Numbered from the stretch's first letter, positions 1 to 12,394 are shown. The stretch: 64,000 nt of DNA from Polytrichum commune (GCA_950295325.1 OX485803.1:77141554-77205553); one strand, 5' to 3'. Notes: generated by a model from the letters alone, not told the origin. A program made the numbers and translations.

Positions 1-455
1 ATAATCATTTTATACTTGAAGTACATAGTGTAATCTTATTATATCTCAACACTTATTGGTGTCCATACCTAACTTCAAGACTTGCACATATACCACTCAA
101 TATATACATGTCTATTTAAGAAGAGTGACCACAAAAGGCACATATACATTTGTAAATAATTGTATCATACTTAGTGTCACCTAGATTACATAATCTATGT
201 ATTATGCCTATTGTCAAGCAAATCAAATATTTTCATCTGGAAATGTAATGCCTCTAATGACATTACCATTATGTTGTAATTTTATGCTATATGATTGTGG
301 ATAGTCTCCCTCCTTGCAATGGTTGTAACATGTCCGTTTAAGACCCGGTTAACTTACAATGTTGGGGGAAGTTGGAAGTGCCCACATTGCTTTGAAGTTG
401 TAAATTCATGTGTGAGTACGTAAAAGAAGTGACCCAGCCTTAGCCGTCCCTTGCC
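1..455. other. AT-rich intergenic DNA, no gene seen
   Basis: No reading frame in this stretch resembles a known family. It is AT-rich. The last 30 bases lead into the foldback element but are not part of its inverted arms. Confidence 0.5.
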
Positions 456-1755
456 GGCTAGGGTGAACCAACTCCCACACTCGTACCCTCGGGGGATGAA
501 GGCCTCACGGATGACACTGAAAACTTCATCCTTCTTTATGGGGAAGCCCCCCCTTAGAAAGGGGCAAGCCTCCAAGGAAATTTCTGAACCCGACCGAAAA
601 TTGCTACCCGCCCCGCCCAACTTCAAAAAGAATATTGCTCTTGCATTCTTGAAGGCCGCTTGACTACAAATCCCATATTGAGTGCACTTCGCCTTCAAGG
701 TCTAAAATCCAATATATATGTGCACTTCCAATTAGTAAATAAGCAATTCATTGGGATTTCATTCCGGAAATGAAACCATCAATGAAGCATGTAATCAACT
801 TGGAGGTCAAATAAAATTACAAAATCCTCATTAACATTGAGGTTATAATTTTTTTGACTTACCATTTGAAATTGTCTTTGTCATTCTAAAATGACACTTA
901 AATTTAGTGTGCTGATTTAGTATGTATATTTTATAATATTTTAGTAACGCCGCCTACTTTCACAAGTATTCATACATATTCAAACCAATTAAGTGTGATT
1001 TAATGTCATCAAGTCTAATTAATTCTGATGAATCCTATTTAAGCCCAAATAAATCAGAAAAGTGTGCTTACCAAATTAAGTAAGACTAATTAATTATAAT
1101 TTTTAATTACTGTAATTAAATTCATTTACTTCCAGTAATTAACTGAACCAATTCATTCCAGTAATTCATTTCAGAAATTTTATTTATTTATTTATTTATT
1201 TCCAGTAGTTTAATTTATTAATTAATTTTTGTATGAATACTTGTGAAAGTAGGCGGCGTTACTAAAATATTATAAAATATACATACTAAATCAGCACACT
1301 AAATTTAAGTGTCATTTTAGAATGACAAAGACAATTTCAAATGGTAAGTCAAAAAAATTATAACCTCAATGTTAATGAGGATTTTGTAATTTTATTTGAC
1401 CTCCAAGTTGATTACATGCTTCATTGATGGTTTCATTTCCGGAATGAAATCCCAATGAATTGCTTATTTACTAATTGGAAGTGCACATATATATTGGATT
1501 TTAGACCTTGAAGGCGAAGTGCACTCAATATGGGATTTGTAGTCAAGCGGCCTTCAAGAATGCAAGAGCAATATTCTTTTTGAAGTTGGGCGGGGCGGGT
1601 AGCAATTTTCGGTCGGGTTCAGAAATTTCCTTGGAGGCTTGCCCCTTTCTAAGGGGGGGCTTCCCCATAAAGAAGGATGAAGTTTTCAGTGTCATCCGTG
1701 AGGCCTTCATCCCCCGAGGGTACGAGTGTGGGAGTTGGTTCACCCTAGCCGCCAC
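456..1755. mobile_element. Foldback element with two ~520-bp near-identical inverted arms
   Basis: The left arm (456-975) is repeated as reverse complement at 1231-1755, with a 255-bp AT-rich spacer (976-1230). The arms look almost identical base for base, including a GC-rich stretch (about 540-620), an AT-rich inner part and the inner end GTAACGCCGCCTAC. Both arms carry a 70-codon reading frame that differs at only one residue between arms, so it is a by-product of the arm sequence rather than a gene. Degenerate relatives occur near 24480-24600, 38010-38720 and 39805-40330, which makes this a dispersed family. The high arm identity means recent formation or recent conversion. No target duplication could be defined. 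It may be a foldback transposon or a MITE with very long inverted repeats. Confidence 0.85.
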
Positions 1756-1757
1756 TT

Positions 1758-1868
1758 AGCAAGTAAGGGTAACCAACTAGTTAATTAGTAAGTAGAGTAA
1801 GGGTAACCAACTACTGTAGTTATTTAGTAAGTAAAGTAAGGGTAACCAAATAGTTATTTAGTAAGTAG
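1758..1868. repeat. Tandem repeat, about 40-bp unit, three copies
   Basis: The motif AGTAAGGGTAACCAA followed by TTAGTAAGTA is repeated three times directly beside the right arm of the foldback element. Confidence 0.7.
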
Positions 1869-2736
1869 GCCTAGCCTACCTAGCTGCCTAGCCCACCGAG
1901 CCCGCCTAGCCACTAGGCCCGACACCACCCTAAAGCCGGCCTCCCCGAAAAAAGACATGAGGCCCACGGCCCCACCCCGCCTTGGTGGCAGGCACCATCC
2001 CCACCCCCCCGCCCCGCCACCTAGGATCATTGAGGCTCTTGGATGGGCCTTGGTGGATCAACGGTCCGGATGCACCATGCTCGCAAAATCAAGAGGTTCA
2101 TTCACAGCGCCTCAGTGACATGGTTTGTCCACACGGCATGTTTAGCATTGCAAATGCACTTGGTCCGACTCTGCCCATTTTTAGGGGACACTCTTCTTGA
2201 GCAACCTATACAAAGGGCTTGCCAAGTGTGGATAAAATGTATGTAGTGATTAACTACCTGTAGGTTGAACGCAAGTTGGGTAGATTTTGTCCAATAATTA
2301 ACATATTAGAAAAAATCTTACGCAATCTATAAGAACATTTTTTTAAAAAGGCAAATATGTACATGTATATTTACTCATTTAGGCACATAGCATATCCTAC
2401 ATACAAATGCATGCACTCTAAATCATTTCTCATTCATTCATGACTTTGGATTGAGCTTTCCTATACACTAATTTCCCTAAAATTGAGGCATTTTGATGAT
2501 TGTTTCATTTAGGCCATCTAGCCCAATAATTTCTAGTAAAATTAGGCTTAAATGTTTTGAATAGTTTCCACCCAACCTACTATTAGCCTACAATAATCCT
2601 AGGAACGACTGTATGCCTTGACAGTTCTTGGTGTTGGGAACTCTTGGGCCACAACCACTTTTTGGGATTAGGTTTGATTCCTTTGGCTGATAATCACATG
2701 TCCATGATTATATACTACACTAAATATGATATCTAG
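1869..2736. other. Intergenic, no gene recognised
   Basis: A short C-rich stretch (about 1870-2010) is followed by AT-rich DNA. Short open frames near 1982-2246 have no recognisable features and overlap one another. Confidence 0.4.
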
Positions 2737-3060
2737 TGTCACCAGTTCTAATTGTCTTGCTCAATACTAATTGTAAATTGTTGGTATAGTGTCACCAACA
2801 CTAAATGTTAACCCAACATTATTTGTCATTCCTTTGTAGATTTTTCAGAGGATTACAGATTTACCAAGTGATTTTTCATCCAAATTTCAATCATCTATGA
2901 CAATATTTCATCACAAGTTGCTGACAAGAGAAGGTAGTGTTTTGGCCACTGGATGAACTCATCCATCACCCATGACAAAATTTGTTCGCTTACTCATAAG
3001 AAGTGTCACCTGAAAAGTTACCATAGTGACATATGGCACAAAACATCATATTTAGTGTAA
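2737..3060. repeat. Dispersed repeat R1, copy 1
   Basis: This stretch is clearly similar, in the same orientation, to 46836-47200. Shared landmarks are GTTGCTGACAAGAGAAG, CATTCATAAGAAG-like and AAAGTTACCATAGTGACAT. It lies just downstream of a dead Gypsy reverse transcriptase, so it may belong to that retroelement, for example as an LTR or untranslated part. This is inference. Confidence 0.65.
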
Positions 3061-3079
3061 CTTAGTTCATGCATGCCAA

Positions 3080-3560
3080 TGGAACATTTATGAGGCTTGA
3101 GCTTCAGACCTACTTGGATAAGCTTCTAAAAGATAGCATGTAGGTCTTTGGTGCGATCCTCAAATGACATTTGAGTTCACATTAATGTCGTCTACATAAA
3201 CTAAGGCACATTGCCATCATAGGTTGCCTAATACCACATCTATTAATCTTTGGAATGTGCTTGTGGCATTGCACAATCCAAAGGGCATGGTGGTGTATTT
3301 GTGTAACCCTTCCCTACATACGAAAGTTGTTTTCCCCTTATAAGACTCATCCATGGGTACCTGCCAAAAGCCCGCAACGAGATCAAGGGAGGAATATATG
3401 ATGCCCCCCTAGAGTTGGTCCAGTGTGTCAACAATTATGGGCAATGGGTAGGTTTCCTTTTAGGTGAGTGAGTACAAGCATTGGTAATCTACACAAAAAC
3501 AAACGGGTTGTCATATCTTCTCTTGTGACTAGCACAATTTGTTTACTTCTACTCTAATAA
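3080..3560 (-). pseudogene. Degenerate Ty3/Gypsy-type reverse transcriptase
   Basis: Read on the minus strand, the sequence gives typical Gypsy reverse-transcriptase blocks in order: YSSLDLVAGFWQVPMDE (first catalytic Asp in the LDL block), KTTFVCREGLHKYTTMPFGL, CNATSTFQRLIDVVLG and ALVYVDDINV (the YVDD catalytic box near 3190-3205). A stop codon sits between the VVLG block and the YVDD box, and frames are lost upstream, so this is a relic of a retrotransposon pol gene. Normally this enzyme copies element RNA into DNA in a cytoplasmic particle. Remnants of the same element probably extend to higher coordinates (up to about 5900), where I could not recognise clear gag or protease blocks. Confidence 0.8.
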
Positions 3561-6053
3561 TTTTTTCTTTCTTTATGGCTTTCTCGTGTAGCATATTGCT
3601 TCACTAGTTTGCCTTAAGTCTCAATGTTGTGAGTAGCCATGTGAGTCTTTCCCAAGTCAGTGGGCCCAAGACTATAAATATTCCCAAATTCCACATAATT
3701 GATTTGGCTACGTAGTTTTTTTTGCTCAATAGTCAACGTCCTTCCTACTTGTAGTTCCAACATTACTTTAGAAATAGTTCTTTGTCTGCAGGGTGACGAG
3801 TATTGGCTTTATGTCTTCTTGTACATGTGTGGTGGCAAACGACACTTCAAATTGGTGATGTATGAACAATTCGGGAGTTTCAATTCCCAATCCACCAATT
3901 GGGGGGGGGGGGGGGACGCAAGTAAATTGCTCACCTTTGTCAGTGGTATGCTTCAAGTTCTAGCTAAAACTTGCCTTTTTCTTCCCTTAAATGGGCGTCT
4001 AAGTGGCTTCGTAACGAGGAGCTTCAATTCAACCCTATGTGCTCGATCATACATCCCACGTGCCGTGAGGCAATGGTGGTTGCATGTCTATTTGCGTAAG
4101 GGTTTTACTATGACATAGTGTCCTTCTAGGCATACTATTGCCATGTGTGTATTATGATGTTACTATGAGAATGGCGCAATTTCAAAGTCTTTGATCGCTC
4201 TGCCTTATAAGAATTGGTGTGACACTAGTATGGGACATTCTATCATCATTATAGGCTTGGTAATATCCCAAAGGTGTAGTTGTGGGTTTGGCACTTTGAA
4301 AAATGGAAAAAGCGTCCAATTGAAAGATTTCGTTGTCTTGCCTTCATGAACAATCCATTAAGGAACTTGAAAAAATAAAAATACCCAAAACCAACATAAA
4401 ATAAAAATACTTATGAAACACCTACATCAAATTGCCATCAAATACCTCACATATTTAATACTAAACAAAAGAAAGTTAGACAACAAACAACCTCCGGTAG
4501 ACCCCCCCTAGGGATGGTGTCACACGCACTTTGAAAAACTAAAGGAGCCTACCTTTTGAGAGGAAGTACCCTTACAGTGACGCTTGGTCAAACATGATCA
4601 CATTATAGAGGAACGGGCTCCCATTCACGTCAGGGTAAAAAGAAACCCATACATTACTTTTATTTATTTATTTATTTATCCTTGTCTTGCCAACCCTTGG
4701 AATTGGATTTTGAAGTTGTTTACACGAGATACATGCTTGCATTGTTACACTCTTTAGCTAAACTATCACAAGTTCACGTGTCATCCTCATGGTGAGGGTT
4801 TGCAATCGTATGTCTAGTGTACATCGTGTTTGCTCCAACCAATCCAATCCCAAAAGAATTCGGTCACGTGTGCTCGAACCCTTGCTACCACCCCTACTAC
4901 CACCCCTTACACCCCAATTTGTACATTAACATCCCTTTCAGTTTGTTGGTGTTGCATCAACAATGATCGTCCCTTTCAGTTTGTTGTTGTCACATTCATG
5001 TGGGATTCATCAATGTTTTTTTTATTTTGAGTAAGGATGCAAGTTGCACTGGTATCATTTTGAGATTACAACCAATGTCAACAATGCATGGCATTTTGAT
5101 GCCCTTGATGCCACATCATATGATCCAAGGTTTGATATCCTTACCTTGAGCATGTTTCCTTGACACACAATTCAATAGCTTGAAACATGCGGACATGAAT
5201 TATGATTCAATGGGTATGGGTTTGTATGAGATGATTTATATCGTCACCCATTCATGACGTAGCGTTTTAGTTTATAGGTTTTCCAACTCTTACATCAATT
5301 TTTTTGGCTGCAACCTTGGCTTTTAAATTTGAGATCATATTTAAAACATAGGATCTGTAGTTAGGATTTGGAAATTGCAAAAACCCGGGAAACAATCGGG
5401 GGAGGCTTAAAAGGTAATTTGTATAACATCGCGGTGTCACATATAAATTTTATTAGGTCAATGACATGATTATCTCATGTTATTTCATATTTGAATTGAT
5501 AATTGCGTTATGATTTATAGGGTAAAGTCTCACAAACTTTCATAGCATTACATACAATTATGGCGGTCACTCAATTCACATTATTTACCCCCGGCAATAA
5601 TATGGCAATAAAGTCATTTTAATTTTACCAAGTGTGGTGGTCAAGCTTAGGCACAACCATCGACAATAGTCTTGCATCTACTATCCCATTTTTGTCTCTT
5701 TACCAAACCAAGGGCATTTTGGTATAGTCAATAGTCTTGGATTAATCAACCTTTTTGATGTAACTTGGAAATGGCAGTGTAGTCATCCTTACATGATTGT
5801 TGATATTCCTTCATTATTTTTTTATCTAATTAAGTTTTCAAAAAATATTCTTTTAATGCACCTAGGCCAATATATTCCTCGGTTGTAACCACAAAGGAAA
5901 TATTGTCACCACAATATTGTCAATGGATCATGACAAGGTTTCTTACTTCATCCTCTTTAATTAATATTCATTATGATCTCAAGTTTGTTTGTTTGTTTGT
6001 TTTTTTTTTTTTTTTTTTTTTTCTAGTTTCCATCCATCAATCCAATCCCAAGA
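3561..6053. other. Probable decayed retroelement body, no intact gene
   Basis: This lies upstream of the minus-strand reverse-transcriptase relic, where gag, protease and linker would be expected. Only short broken frames are present. It includes a run of 15 G near 3901-3915 and a T-rich tract ending near 6022. Confidence 0.4.
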
Positions 6054-7130
6054 CTATAGCCTAGTCAATTGAATTACCATGATGCATACAAATCCAGATC
6101 TGTCGCGCACCTCTCCATGAGGAGTGCCCGAAACACCATGGGCACAAGGGGGACCCCGGAGTGACACCCGGGACTTGTGGCGCCGTTGGTGAGAGGGCCC
6201 AAGTGATCCTAGTGTGGGTGAGGGCCCCGGCGTTGGGAACGCCTCCCACCCACGGAGACTAGGAGGCACAAGGGTAAGGTCATGAGCTTTATGTAGCTTA
6301 TGGCGTGTAGATTCCATAATGCTCAAGAACACCTCAATCGGAGGTGTGAGCTAGGAGTTATGGCAATTTGTGTGGGGCGCTGTCCCAGGACAGCGCCCTG
6401 GTACAGCAGTGGCCTGGGAGCGGCTCCCGGGACTGCTAAGGTTTGAAGAGGCATAACTTCCTCAATACTTGGCTGAATGAGGCAAGTGAGGAGTTCATCG
6501 GCATCTACGTGAGGCGTAGATGAATTTGGAGTGGTTGTTGGTTAACATCAAACATCGTACAAGGAAGTTATGATGGTCTGAAGCTGCTGGGGGCTTCTTG
6601 GCCCCAACTCTTGGTAGAGAGACAAATGGTTTCTTGACGGTGGGGTAGGGGCGCTGTATAGAGTCCTAGAGGCTTATATGGGTGAGGTGGTGTGGCTTCA
6701 CCCACCCGAGGCCGAACAACATGGCCTCCATGGGCTTTGGCCCAATGTGAGGCCATAGTTGCCTAGTACGCTTCGGGTTGTTGTAGTGTTGCTTTGGCAA
6801 CGCGATGATCAACATAAGATTGGACTTCCATGGATGGAAGTCCACATCTAAGAATTGGTTACCGATTAAGGGGTGAGTCCCGAAAGCAAAGTAGGAGGGT
6901 TGGTTCCCCTCTTATGAACTATAAGGTCCGGGGTAGGAGGAGCTAACCATTAGCATGGCGGAATGAGAAGGGTTAGCGCTCGTAACCTTTGCTAGAAATG
7001 AAAGTTGGCAAAATTATTAAGGGGACTACCAAGGGTTGCGACAAGATCACTTATTAACTTTCAGAACTTGCTGGAATCCAATCTTACCGGCTCTTGCCTT
7101 CCTCATGGACCTGTCACAATCCATAGCCAT
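6054..7130. repeat. GC-rich hairpin-bearing repeat region
   Basis: This region is clearly more GC-rich than its surroundings. It holds a perfect 11-bp inverted repeat with a 2-base spacer (6375-6398, GGGCGCTGTCC/GGACAGCGCCC). A second nested hairpin follows at once (about 6404-6438, with GGGAGC and GCTCCC arms inside AGCAGT/ACTGCT). No convincing coding region is present. It may be a retrotransposon LTR or untranslated remnant, but no second copy is visible to confirm that. Confidence 0.5.
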
Positions 7131-8329
7131 TCTGTAATAACCTTCACCCTTCCACAAACTACTGACCTTTCATGAGTCTCTTATCTTCTAGAGATGTCAT
7201 CTGTAACAATCAATGTACAATGTTTGATATACTACAATGGCACACAGTTGCTAGTTTCTTCTTGCAATTGATTTTTTGATTTTTTGATTTTTTGCAAATT
7301 TTGCCCAAACAAAAAACCACCCCCCCGCCTTAAAAAAAAGGGTAAAAAACTCTCAATGCAAACTCTCCCCGGTTTCTTAGTGTTAGGAGATGTCTCAAGA
7401 GTGAGCGGAGCTTACTGAAAAGTATAAGAAAAAACCTCTTCAAGCTTACCAAAACAAATTATGCACCCTACAAACACCTTAGAAACATGTACGATAAATA
7501 AGCATGCACTCATGAGTTTAGTATCACTCAAAATAAATATTTAGCCCTCAATAAAATATTTGTAAGGTCAAGATTATCTACTCTTGCATATTAAAATGTG
7601 AACACATGACACTTGCCATTAGTATGCTCAATAATATCTTCCACTTGCATACTCAAAGACAAAACTCTCATCTCAATTAACCAAATGTGCTACGCTAAAT
7701 GTAACAACGTAAATAGATTTACACTTAAAGAACTACTTATGTTGACAATCAATATCATATTGACAATTAGCGGACGTGGCGCTTTGAGACCTCTACGTTG
7801 ATCCTCTATGTGGCATCTATTTACGTCCTTTGCAAATAGTGTATGTGACACTAAATACCATAACCGGTGTACTACTAAACCTGTCATAGTAGGTAGCACT
7901 CTTAAAATCTAATTTAGTGTAACAACTTCCAAACCAAAATCACCGGCCAGGCGGTTGCATTTTCTGACAATGGACTTTGTCATAGGAGCTTAAATAACTA
8001 TCCCATGGACAGAAGGTTAGTAGTATCATTCTAGAAGCCAAATCAGAAGGCCGCACAGTACTTAATGGAAATCCCTCCTAAGGTAACATATTGTACATTT
8101 GAGCCATGCTCCCTGCTTACCCAATATGGTAGATGGTTGCTTAATGGTTACTTTTTTTTCTGACTATACTGATAATGCCAATTAGTGTGTGTTTCTATTC
8201 AGAGTTATGCAGTGTTATGAGTATTTAATGAGAAATGTAATAGTTTACCAAGAAAAAGTCATTTATGTTCTATAATGTCCGAACAACTAATTAAACTCAT
8301 GAATAAGATATGAGCTACAAGACAACATG
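7131..8329. other. Intergenic, no gene recognised
   Basis: AT-rich sequence with short, featureless open frames only. Confidence 0.4.
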
Positions 8330-8755
8330 TACATTGGAGTTAGACAACTCCGTATTTAGTGCATTGGAATTAAACCATTTCATATTGAGAACATGTGCAC
8401 ATGAGTTAGACAATTCTCGATGAGGTGCACTGGAGTTAGACCACTCCAAATTTGGAAAGATGAATGCTATTCATTAGAGTTAGACAACTCTCAATGAATA
8501 GATAAATCTAGTTGGAATTAGATAGTTCCAACTAGAGGAATGATTGGACGAACCAAATTGGAATTAGACAGTTCCAACTAGAATAAAGGATGGATGAATT
8601 AAGATGGAATCAGACGATGAGGTGCACTAGAGTTAGACCACTCCAAATTTGGAAAGATGAATGCTATTCATTGGAGTTAGACAACTCTCAATGAATAGAA
8701 AAATGTAGTTGGAATTAGACGGTTCCAACTAGAATAAAGGATGGATGAACCAATG
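8330..8755. repeat. Array of small hairpins sharing a TTAGACAA-type loop
   Basis: At least eight modules have the form arm, then TTAGAC or a variant, then complementary arm. Examples are GGAGTTAGACAACTCC and AGTTGGAATTAGATAGTTCCAACT-type stems. In several modules the outer arms are extended, as in ATTCATTGGAGTT paired with AACTCTCAATGAAT. The array abuts the truncated TNL copy. A second array of the same kind is at 44640-44890. Confidence 0.75.
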
Positions 8756-8756
8756 A

Positions 8757-10078
8757 TGGATGACATATAGTACCTTGGGCATTGAGCGTTTTCAATTTGG
8801 GAAAATATTTCATAGTAGTGGGTAGTTCATGTAATGCGATGCAGTGCTCAAGGTATATTTCTTCTAGATTGATTAGATGTGAAAACGTCTTTGGTAACTT
8901 TGACAATCCATAATGACTAGCGTCAAATGTCACCAATCTTTGAAGCTTTCCAAACAACACAGGCAACTCTCTCAACATTGCACATTGGTGAAGTTTAATC
9001 ACTCTAAGGTTGTGTAGTTGGGCAATGGATTCAGGCAAATCTTCCAAACATCTGCACCAATATAATGACAAATGCTCAAGCTCTTTTAGGTAGCCGATGG
9101 AATCAGGCAATGTCTTCATAGTACTGCAAAATGCCAAATCCAATGTTTGTAGCCTTGATAGACTTCCAATATCTCCAAGGAGTTCTTTCAATATATTACA
9201 GTTGTTGAGTAACAATATGCGTAATTGTGGAAAAGGTACATGATGTGCAACATTAAAACCAATTATGGGATGTGGATTTCTAATAATTTGACAAAGCTTT
9301 CTCATTATGTTGGATTACTATCCAAAATCTTGAAAATGTTGCATAAACTAGAAATAGTGTTTGAATCAATTATAATAAGTAAAAATTTCCAAAGACATGA
9401 AACATTTGTTTTTCCTAATGACACCAAGATTAAAAACAATTGGTTAGGTACAATGTAGTACATAACATTATTCTGATTCATAACAATGTTTTGTGGGACT
9501 AAAAGTATTTTGCAGACTATTCCTCACATTCAGATCCATAATAGTGTTTTGTGGAACTAACAATTTTATGGAATATTCCTCATTCAGACTAAATGTGGGA
9601 ATATTCTGCAGAATAATGTCAATCCCACATAACATTGTTATCAATCTGAACAATGTTCTGTAAGCATTCAAAAGTAAAAATTAATTCATTTCCCTCCACC
9701 ACGGTCCTTGAGGTCTCAAGATAGCTTCGTTCTCTAGCAACATGCGATTGCCTCATCACCACATCCCTTCCCATATCACACAAAATGTCATGCATTGATA
9801 TTTTGTGCTCATCACCGTTTATTTTTATCAAAGACTTATCCCTCAATATACGCAAGGACAATTGTGGAGACCTGTATGAATCACAAGACTCCCATATCTT
9901 CATAGCATAGTTTTCGTCCATGCCTGCTAAAAAACAACTTAGGCCAAGAAACATTTCCTGCTCTTGGTTATTAAGAGAGTCATAACTTATTTTGAGTTTG
10001 TTTGAAATGTCAACATTCATCCTCAAATCCTTGCATGCATGATGCCAACATATGACTTCATTTGGGGTTTTCTTGTCA
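8757..10078 (-). pseudogene. Truncated TNL receptor pseudogene (part of NBS plus start of LRR)
   Basis: This is a paralogous fragment of the TNL gene at 53935-62912. The part at 9700-10078 matches the end of its NBS exon and keeps LKISYDSLN, a FLGLSCFLAG variant and the MHD motif (ISMHDILCDMG). The part at 8757-9240 matches the first ~160 residues of its LRR exon. The fragment begins in the middle of the NBS exon and ends within the LRR exon. The intron and small LRR exon in between are mostly deleted, about 1 kb relative to the parent. Two splice signals are changed: the LRR acceptor reads AT instead of AG near 9240, and the donor GTAAGT of the NBS exon reads ATTAAT near 9695. The frames are still long, so decay is recent, but no functional receptor can be made. 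Confidence 0.88.
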
Positions 10079-10732
10079 TACCCTTTTAGAATGACCCTTG
10101 TGGTGTCGGCTCCTTGTCTCGAGGTGACTGAAAATACTTAAAGGGTGTCTAAAACCATCCCAACCTAATTTAAAGAGTGTTGGTAAATACTCCGTATTGA
10201 GTACAAAGTTTAGTTCATCTAAAAATGAGTGTCTAATGTAGGAGCAAGTAGGTGCACCATGTGTTGGCAACCCATCACTATTAGTCGGGATATTTCTAAG
10301 AACAAGTGGGTGTATCATGGGTTGCCAACCCATGACTACTCGTGTTGTTATTTTAAAGAAATTAGCATGTCATTTTATTAAGCCATTTAAGGCTCTTTGT
10401 CCTCTCACCCTCTCCTCTTTGTGTGAGCGGTTCTTCTCCAACCTCCCGGGTTCTTCTCTTCCCTCTTCATTATTTCTCCTACACTCTCACATGTGTCATA
10501 TTCTCTCACATCACTCACCTTGCATTAATTTTTGCAAGGTATTGTTTAGTGTCTCTTAGCAATTGCAAAATTGAAGTTTAGGGAGTACATGATTTTTTTT
10601 GAAATCTTGCAACTTGCACTTGTTTTTGTGAAATCAATTTTATGTGAATGAAGTGTTGTGCATATACTTAGACTAGATGCTTCTTGTAGTAGACTTTGGG
10701 AGTATAGGTGTGGAATTCGAATGGAAGTTGTT
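10079..10732. other. Intergenic, no gene recognised
   Basis: Homology to the TNL gene stops at about 10078. The remainder has pyrimidine-rich stretches (about 10390-10520) but no supported exon. Confidence 0.4.
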
Positions 10733-11149
10733 AACATATAACTAGTTGGACTTGGAAACACTAGAATCTTGAGTGATTATGCCCAAAAATCTTCCCGGAC
10801 ACTAATCAATCATGTTTTGGAGCAGAGCGAAGGTAGATGAGTCCATTGACGATCAATTGCATCTATTGATATTGTCAATGTATGTCGAAATCTTCCCGGA
10901 CACTGATAAATCCTGTCTTGGAGCAGAGCTAAGGTAGATGGGTCCATTGACGATCGATTGCATCTACTGATATTATCTAGCACTAGATCCAATTTTCATC
11001 TGTTCAAAGATTAGTTTCTGATCCAAAGTCGCGAGTACCATAGCCAATTGATTCCTGTTGCAGCCTTTACTTATAAATGTACAGATGACATTATTGACAC
11101 TAAACCCACTAGGATTTATGGGAGTGACAAGTAGGTGATGATTTGCACT
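10733..11149 (+). repeat. Target-locus repeat, unit 1 left part
   Basis: Matches 35571-36150 in the same orientation. Inside it is a ~108-bp internal direct repeat that starts AATCTTCCCGGACACTGAT. The match breaks off exactly at the left end of the 24-kb element and resumes at 35226 on its far side. This shows that the element was inserted into a tandemly duplicated host sequence. Confidence 0.88.
11147..11149. other. Left target-site duplication (ACT) of the 24-kb element
   Basis: ACT here is repeated at 35223-35225 and occurs once in the uninterrupted paralogous site at 36148-36150. Confidence 0.8.
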
Positions 11150-11150
11150 G

Positions 11151-11173
11151 ATGGGGATATTAACTAAAATGAG
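11151..11173 (+). repeat. Left terminal inverted repeat of the 24-kb element
   Basis: 23 bases identical to the reverse complement of 35200-35222. After one mismatch three more bases (CAA) agree. Further in, both ends carry GGGAACGTG-like motifs. Confidence 0.88.
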
Positions 11174-11809
11174 CCAATTGGGCCATTATGAGACAATTCG
11201 TACCGATGGGAACGTGCATTGGGAACGTGGTTCACGAGTAAATACCCGTGAATTGCCATCATTGACAAGGTTAAGAACAAGAGGAAGGTCATCAACATAG
11301 ACTAGGGCACTATTTCATGCACATTGGTGTATATATATAAGCTAAAATAATGCTTATTCTAGCCCACATAAAAACTTAGCCCAGTTGTCACCATGGGTGT
11401 TCACTCGTGACCAACCAACACCCCGCAACAGATGAGCCTAGTATATCCATAATACAACATAAGTCGACACCACTAAGGAACAACCATGCGCATGTCAACA
11501 AATGTATGCAAATATAATGGGTCTAATCATAAAAGCTATCATGGGCACTTAATACTACTCAGAGAATACAAATACATCTAACCACGAGTGAACGCCCGTG
11601 ACCAATCAACGCCATGCAACACACGATGCAAGATCCATAACACATGAAGGAAGGTCTACATGTCATATCCGACTACACAAATGAGAGTCAAAAAATCATT
11701 TGATTGAATCATAGATGCCACAGTGGGCACAAAAAATGTGAACAAAGTATATGAATTGTTGTATCCACGGGTGAACACCCGTGGAAAATCTATCACCATA
11801 AAGGTCCGG

Positions 11810-12394
11810 CTATCTACAAGAGGAGTATGAATCCTTAATCATTTTCAACATCTTGTCATGAGGTTGTCTTTGAGCTATAGTACATTGCTTGCGCTTGACT
11901 TCTTCAAGCCGTTTTTTCTCCTCCATCAAAACTGTAGCTTCTCGAAGTTGTTTCACCCTTGCAACCACGTAATCAGACATGGATGAGGTGGTATTGGGTG
12001 AACTACACCTCCAACATCCAGAACTATTTCCCGAGCCCGTGGGCTCACTGGGGTGAGTGGTTTGGAGAGAAAGGTGTCTCTTCACCCGAGCGCGTGTGAC
12101 CGGACCCGCAACATCGACCGGAACAACCTCCTCAACCGCGACCGGAACAGCCACCGCAACCGCGAGCGCAACATCGCGTGTTTGGAGCATATGTGTCTAC
12201 CACAACAAACGACAAATTCATATTAGAATCCCTGGGATGAAACACAACTAAAAAAATTGGGATTCATGTGGAAAATGAATTACCTTAGGGCATGGAGATG
12301 TCACTTCGGCGAAGTCGGCGTTAGCATCCGGAGGACGTTGTCGACATGGTGAACTGGCAATATAGTTCTTAGGTCGCGTTTGGAATGGGGAATG
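11810..12394 (-). CDS. Small coiled-coil protein gene near the left end of the 24-kb element (3' exons)
   Basis: Two exons join in phase 0. Exon 12394-12284 has acceptor CCTAACAG and donor AAG|GTAATT. Exon 12196-11810 has acceptor GTGGTAG and ends in a stop. The first encodes a Pro/Ser-rich stretch (HSPFQTRPKNYIASSP...). The second encodes an Ala/Val/Pro-rich run, then a basic, charged, helical C-terminus (VARVKQLREATVLMEEKKRL) that looks like a short coiled coil. The first exon was not found between 12400 and 12880. No known family is recognised. It could be a separate accessory gene of the element or alternative 3' exons of the large minus-strand gene just upstream. Confidence 0.5.

Noticed and set aside
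354-1759. Pair of identical small proteins at 451-663 and 1543-1755 and their opposite-strand partners
   Set aside because: They are mirror images that come from the inverted arms of the foldback element, with no domain and no gene structure.
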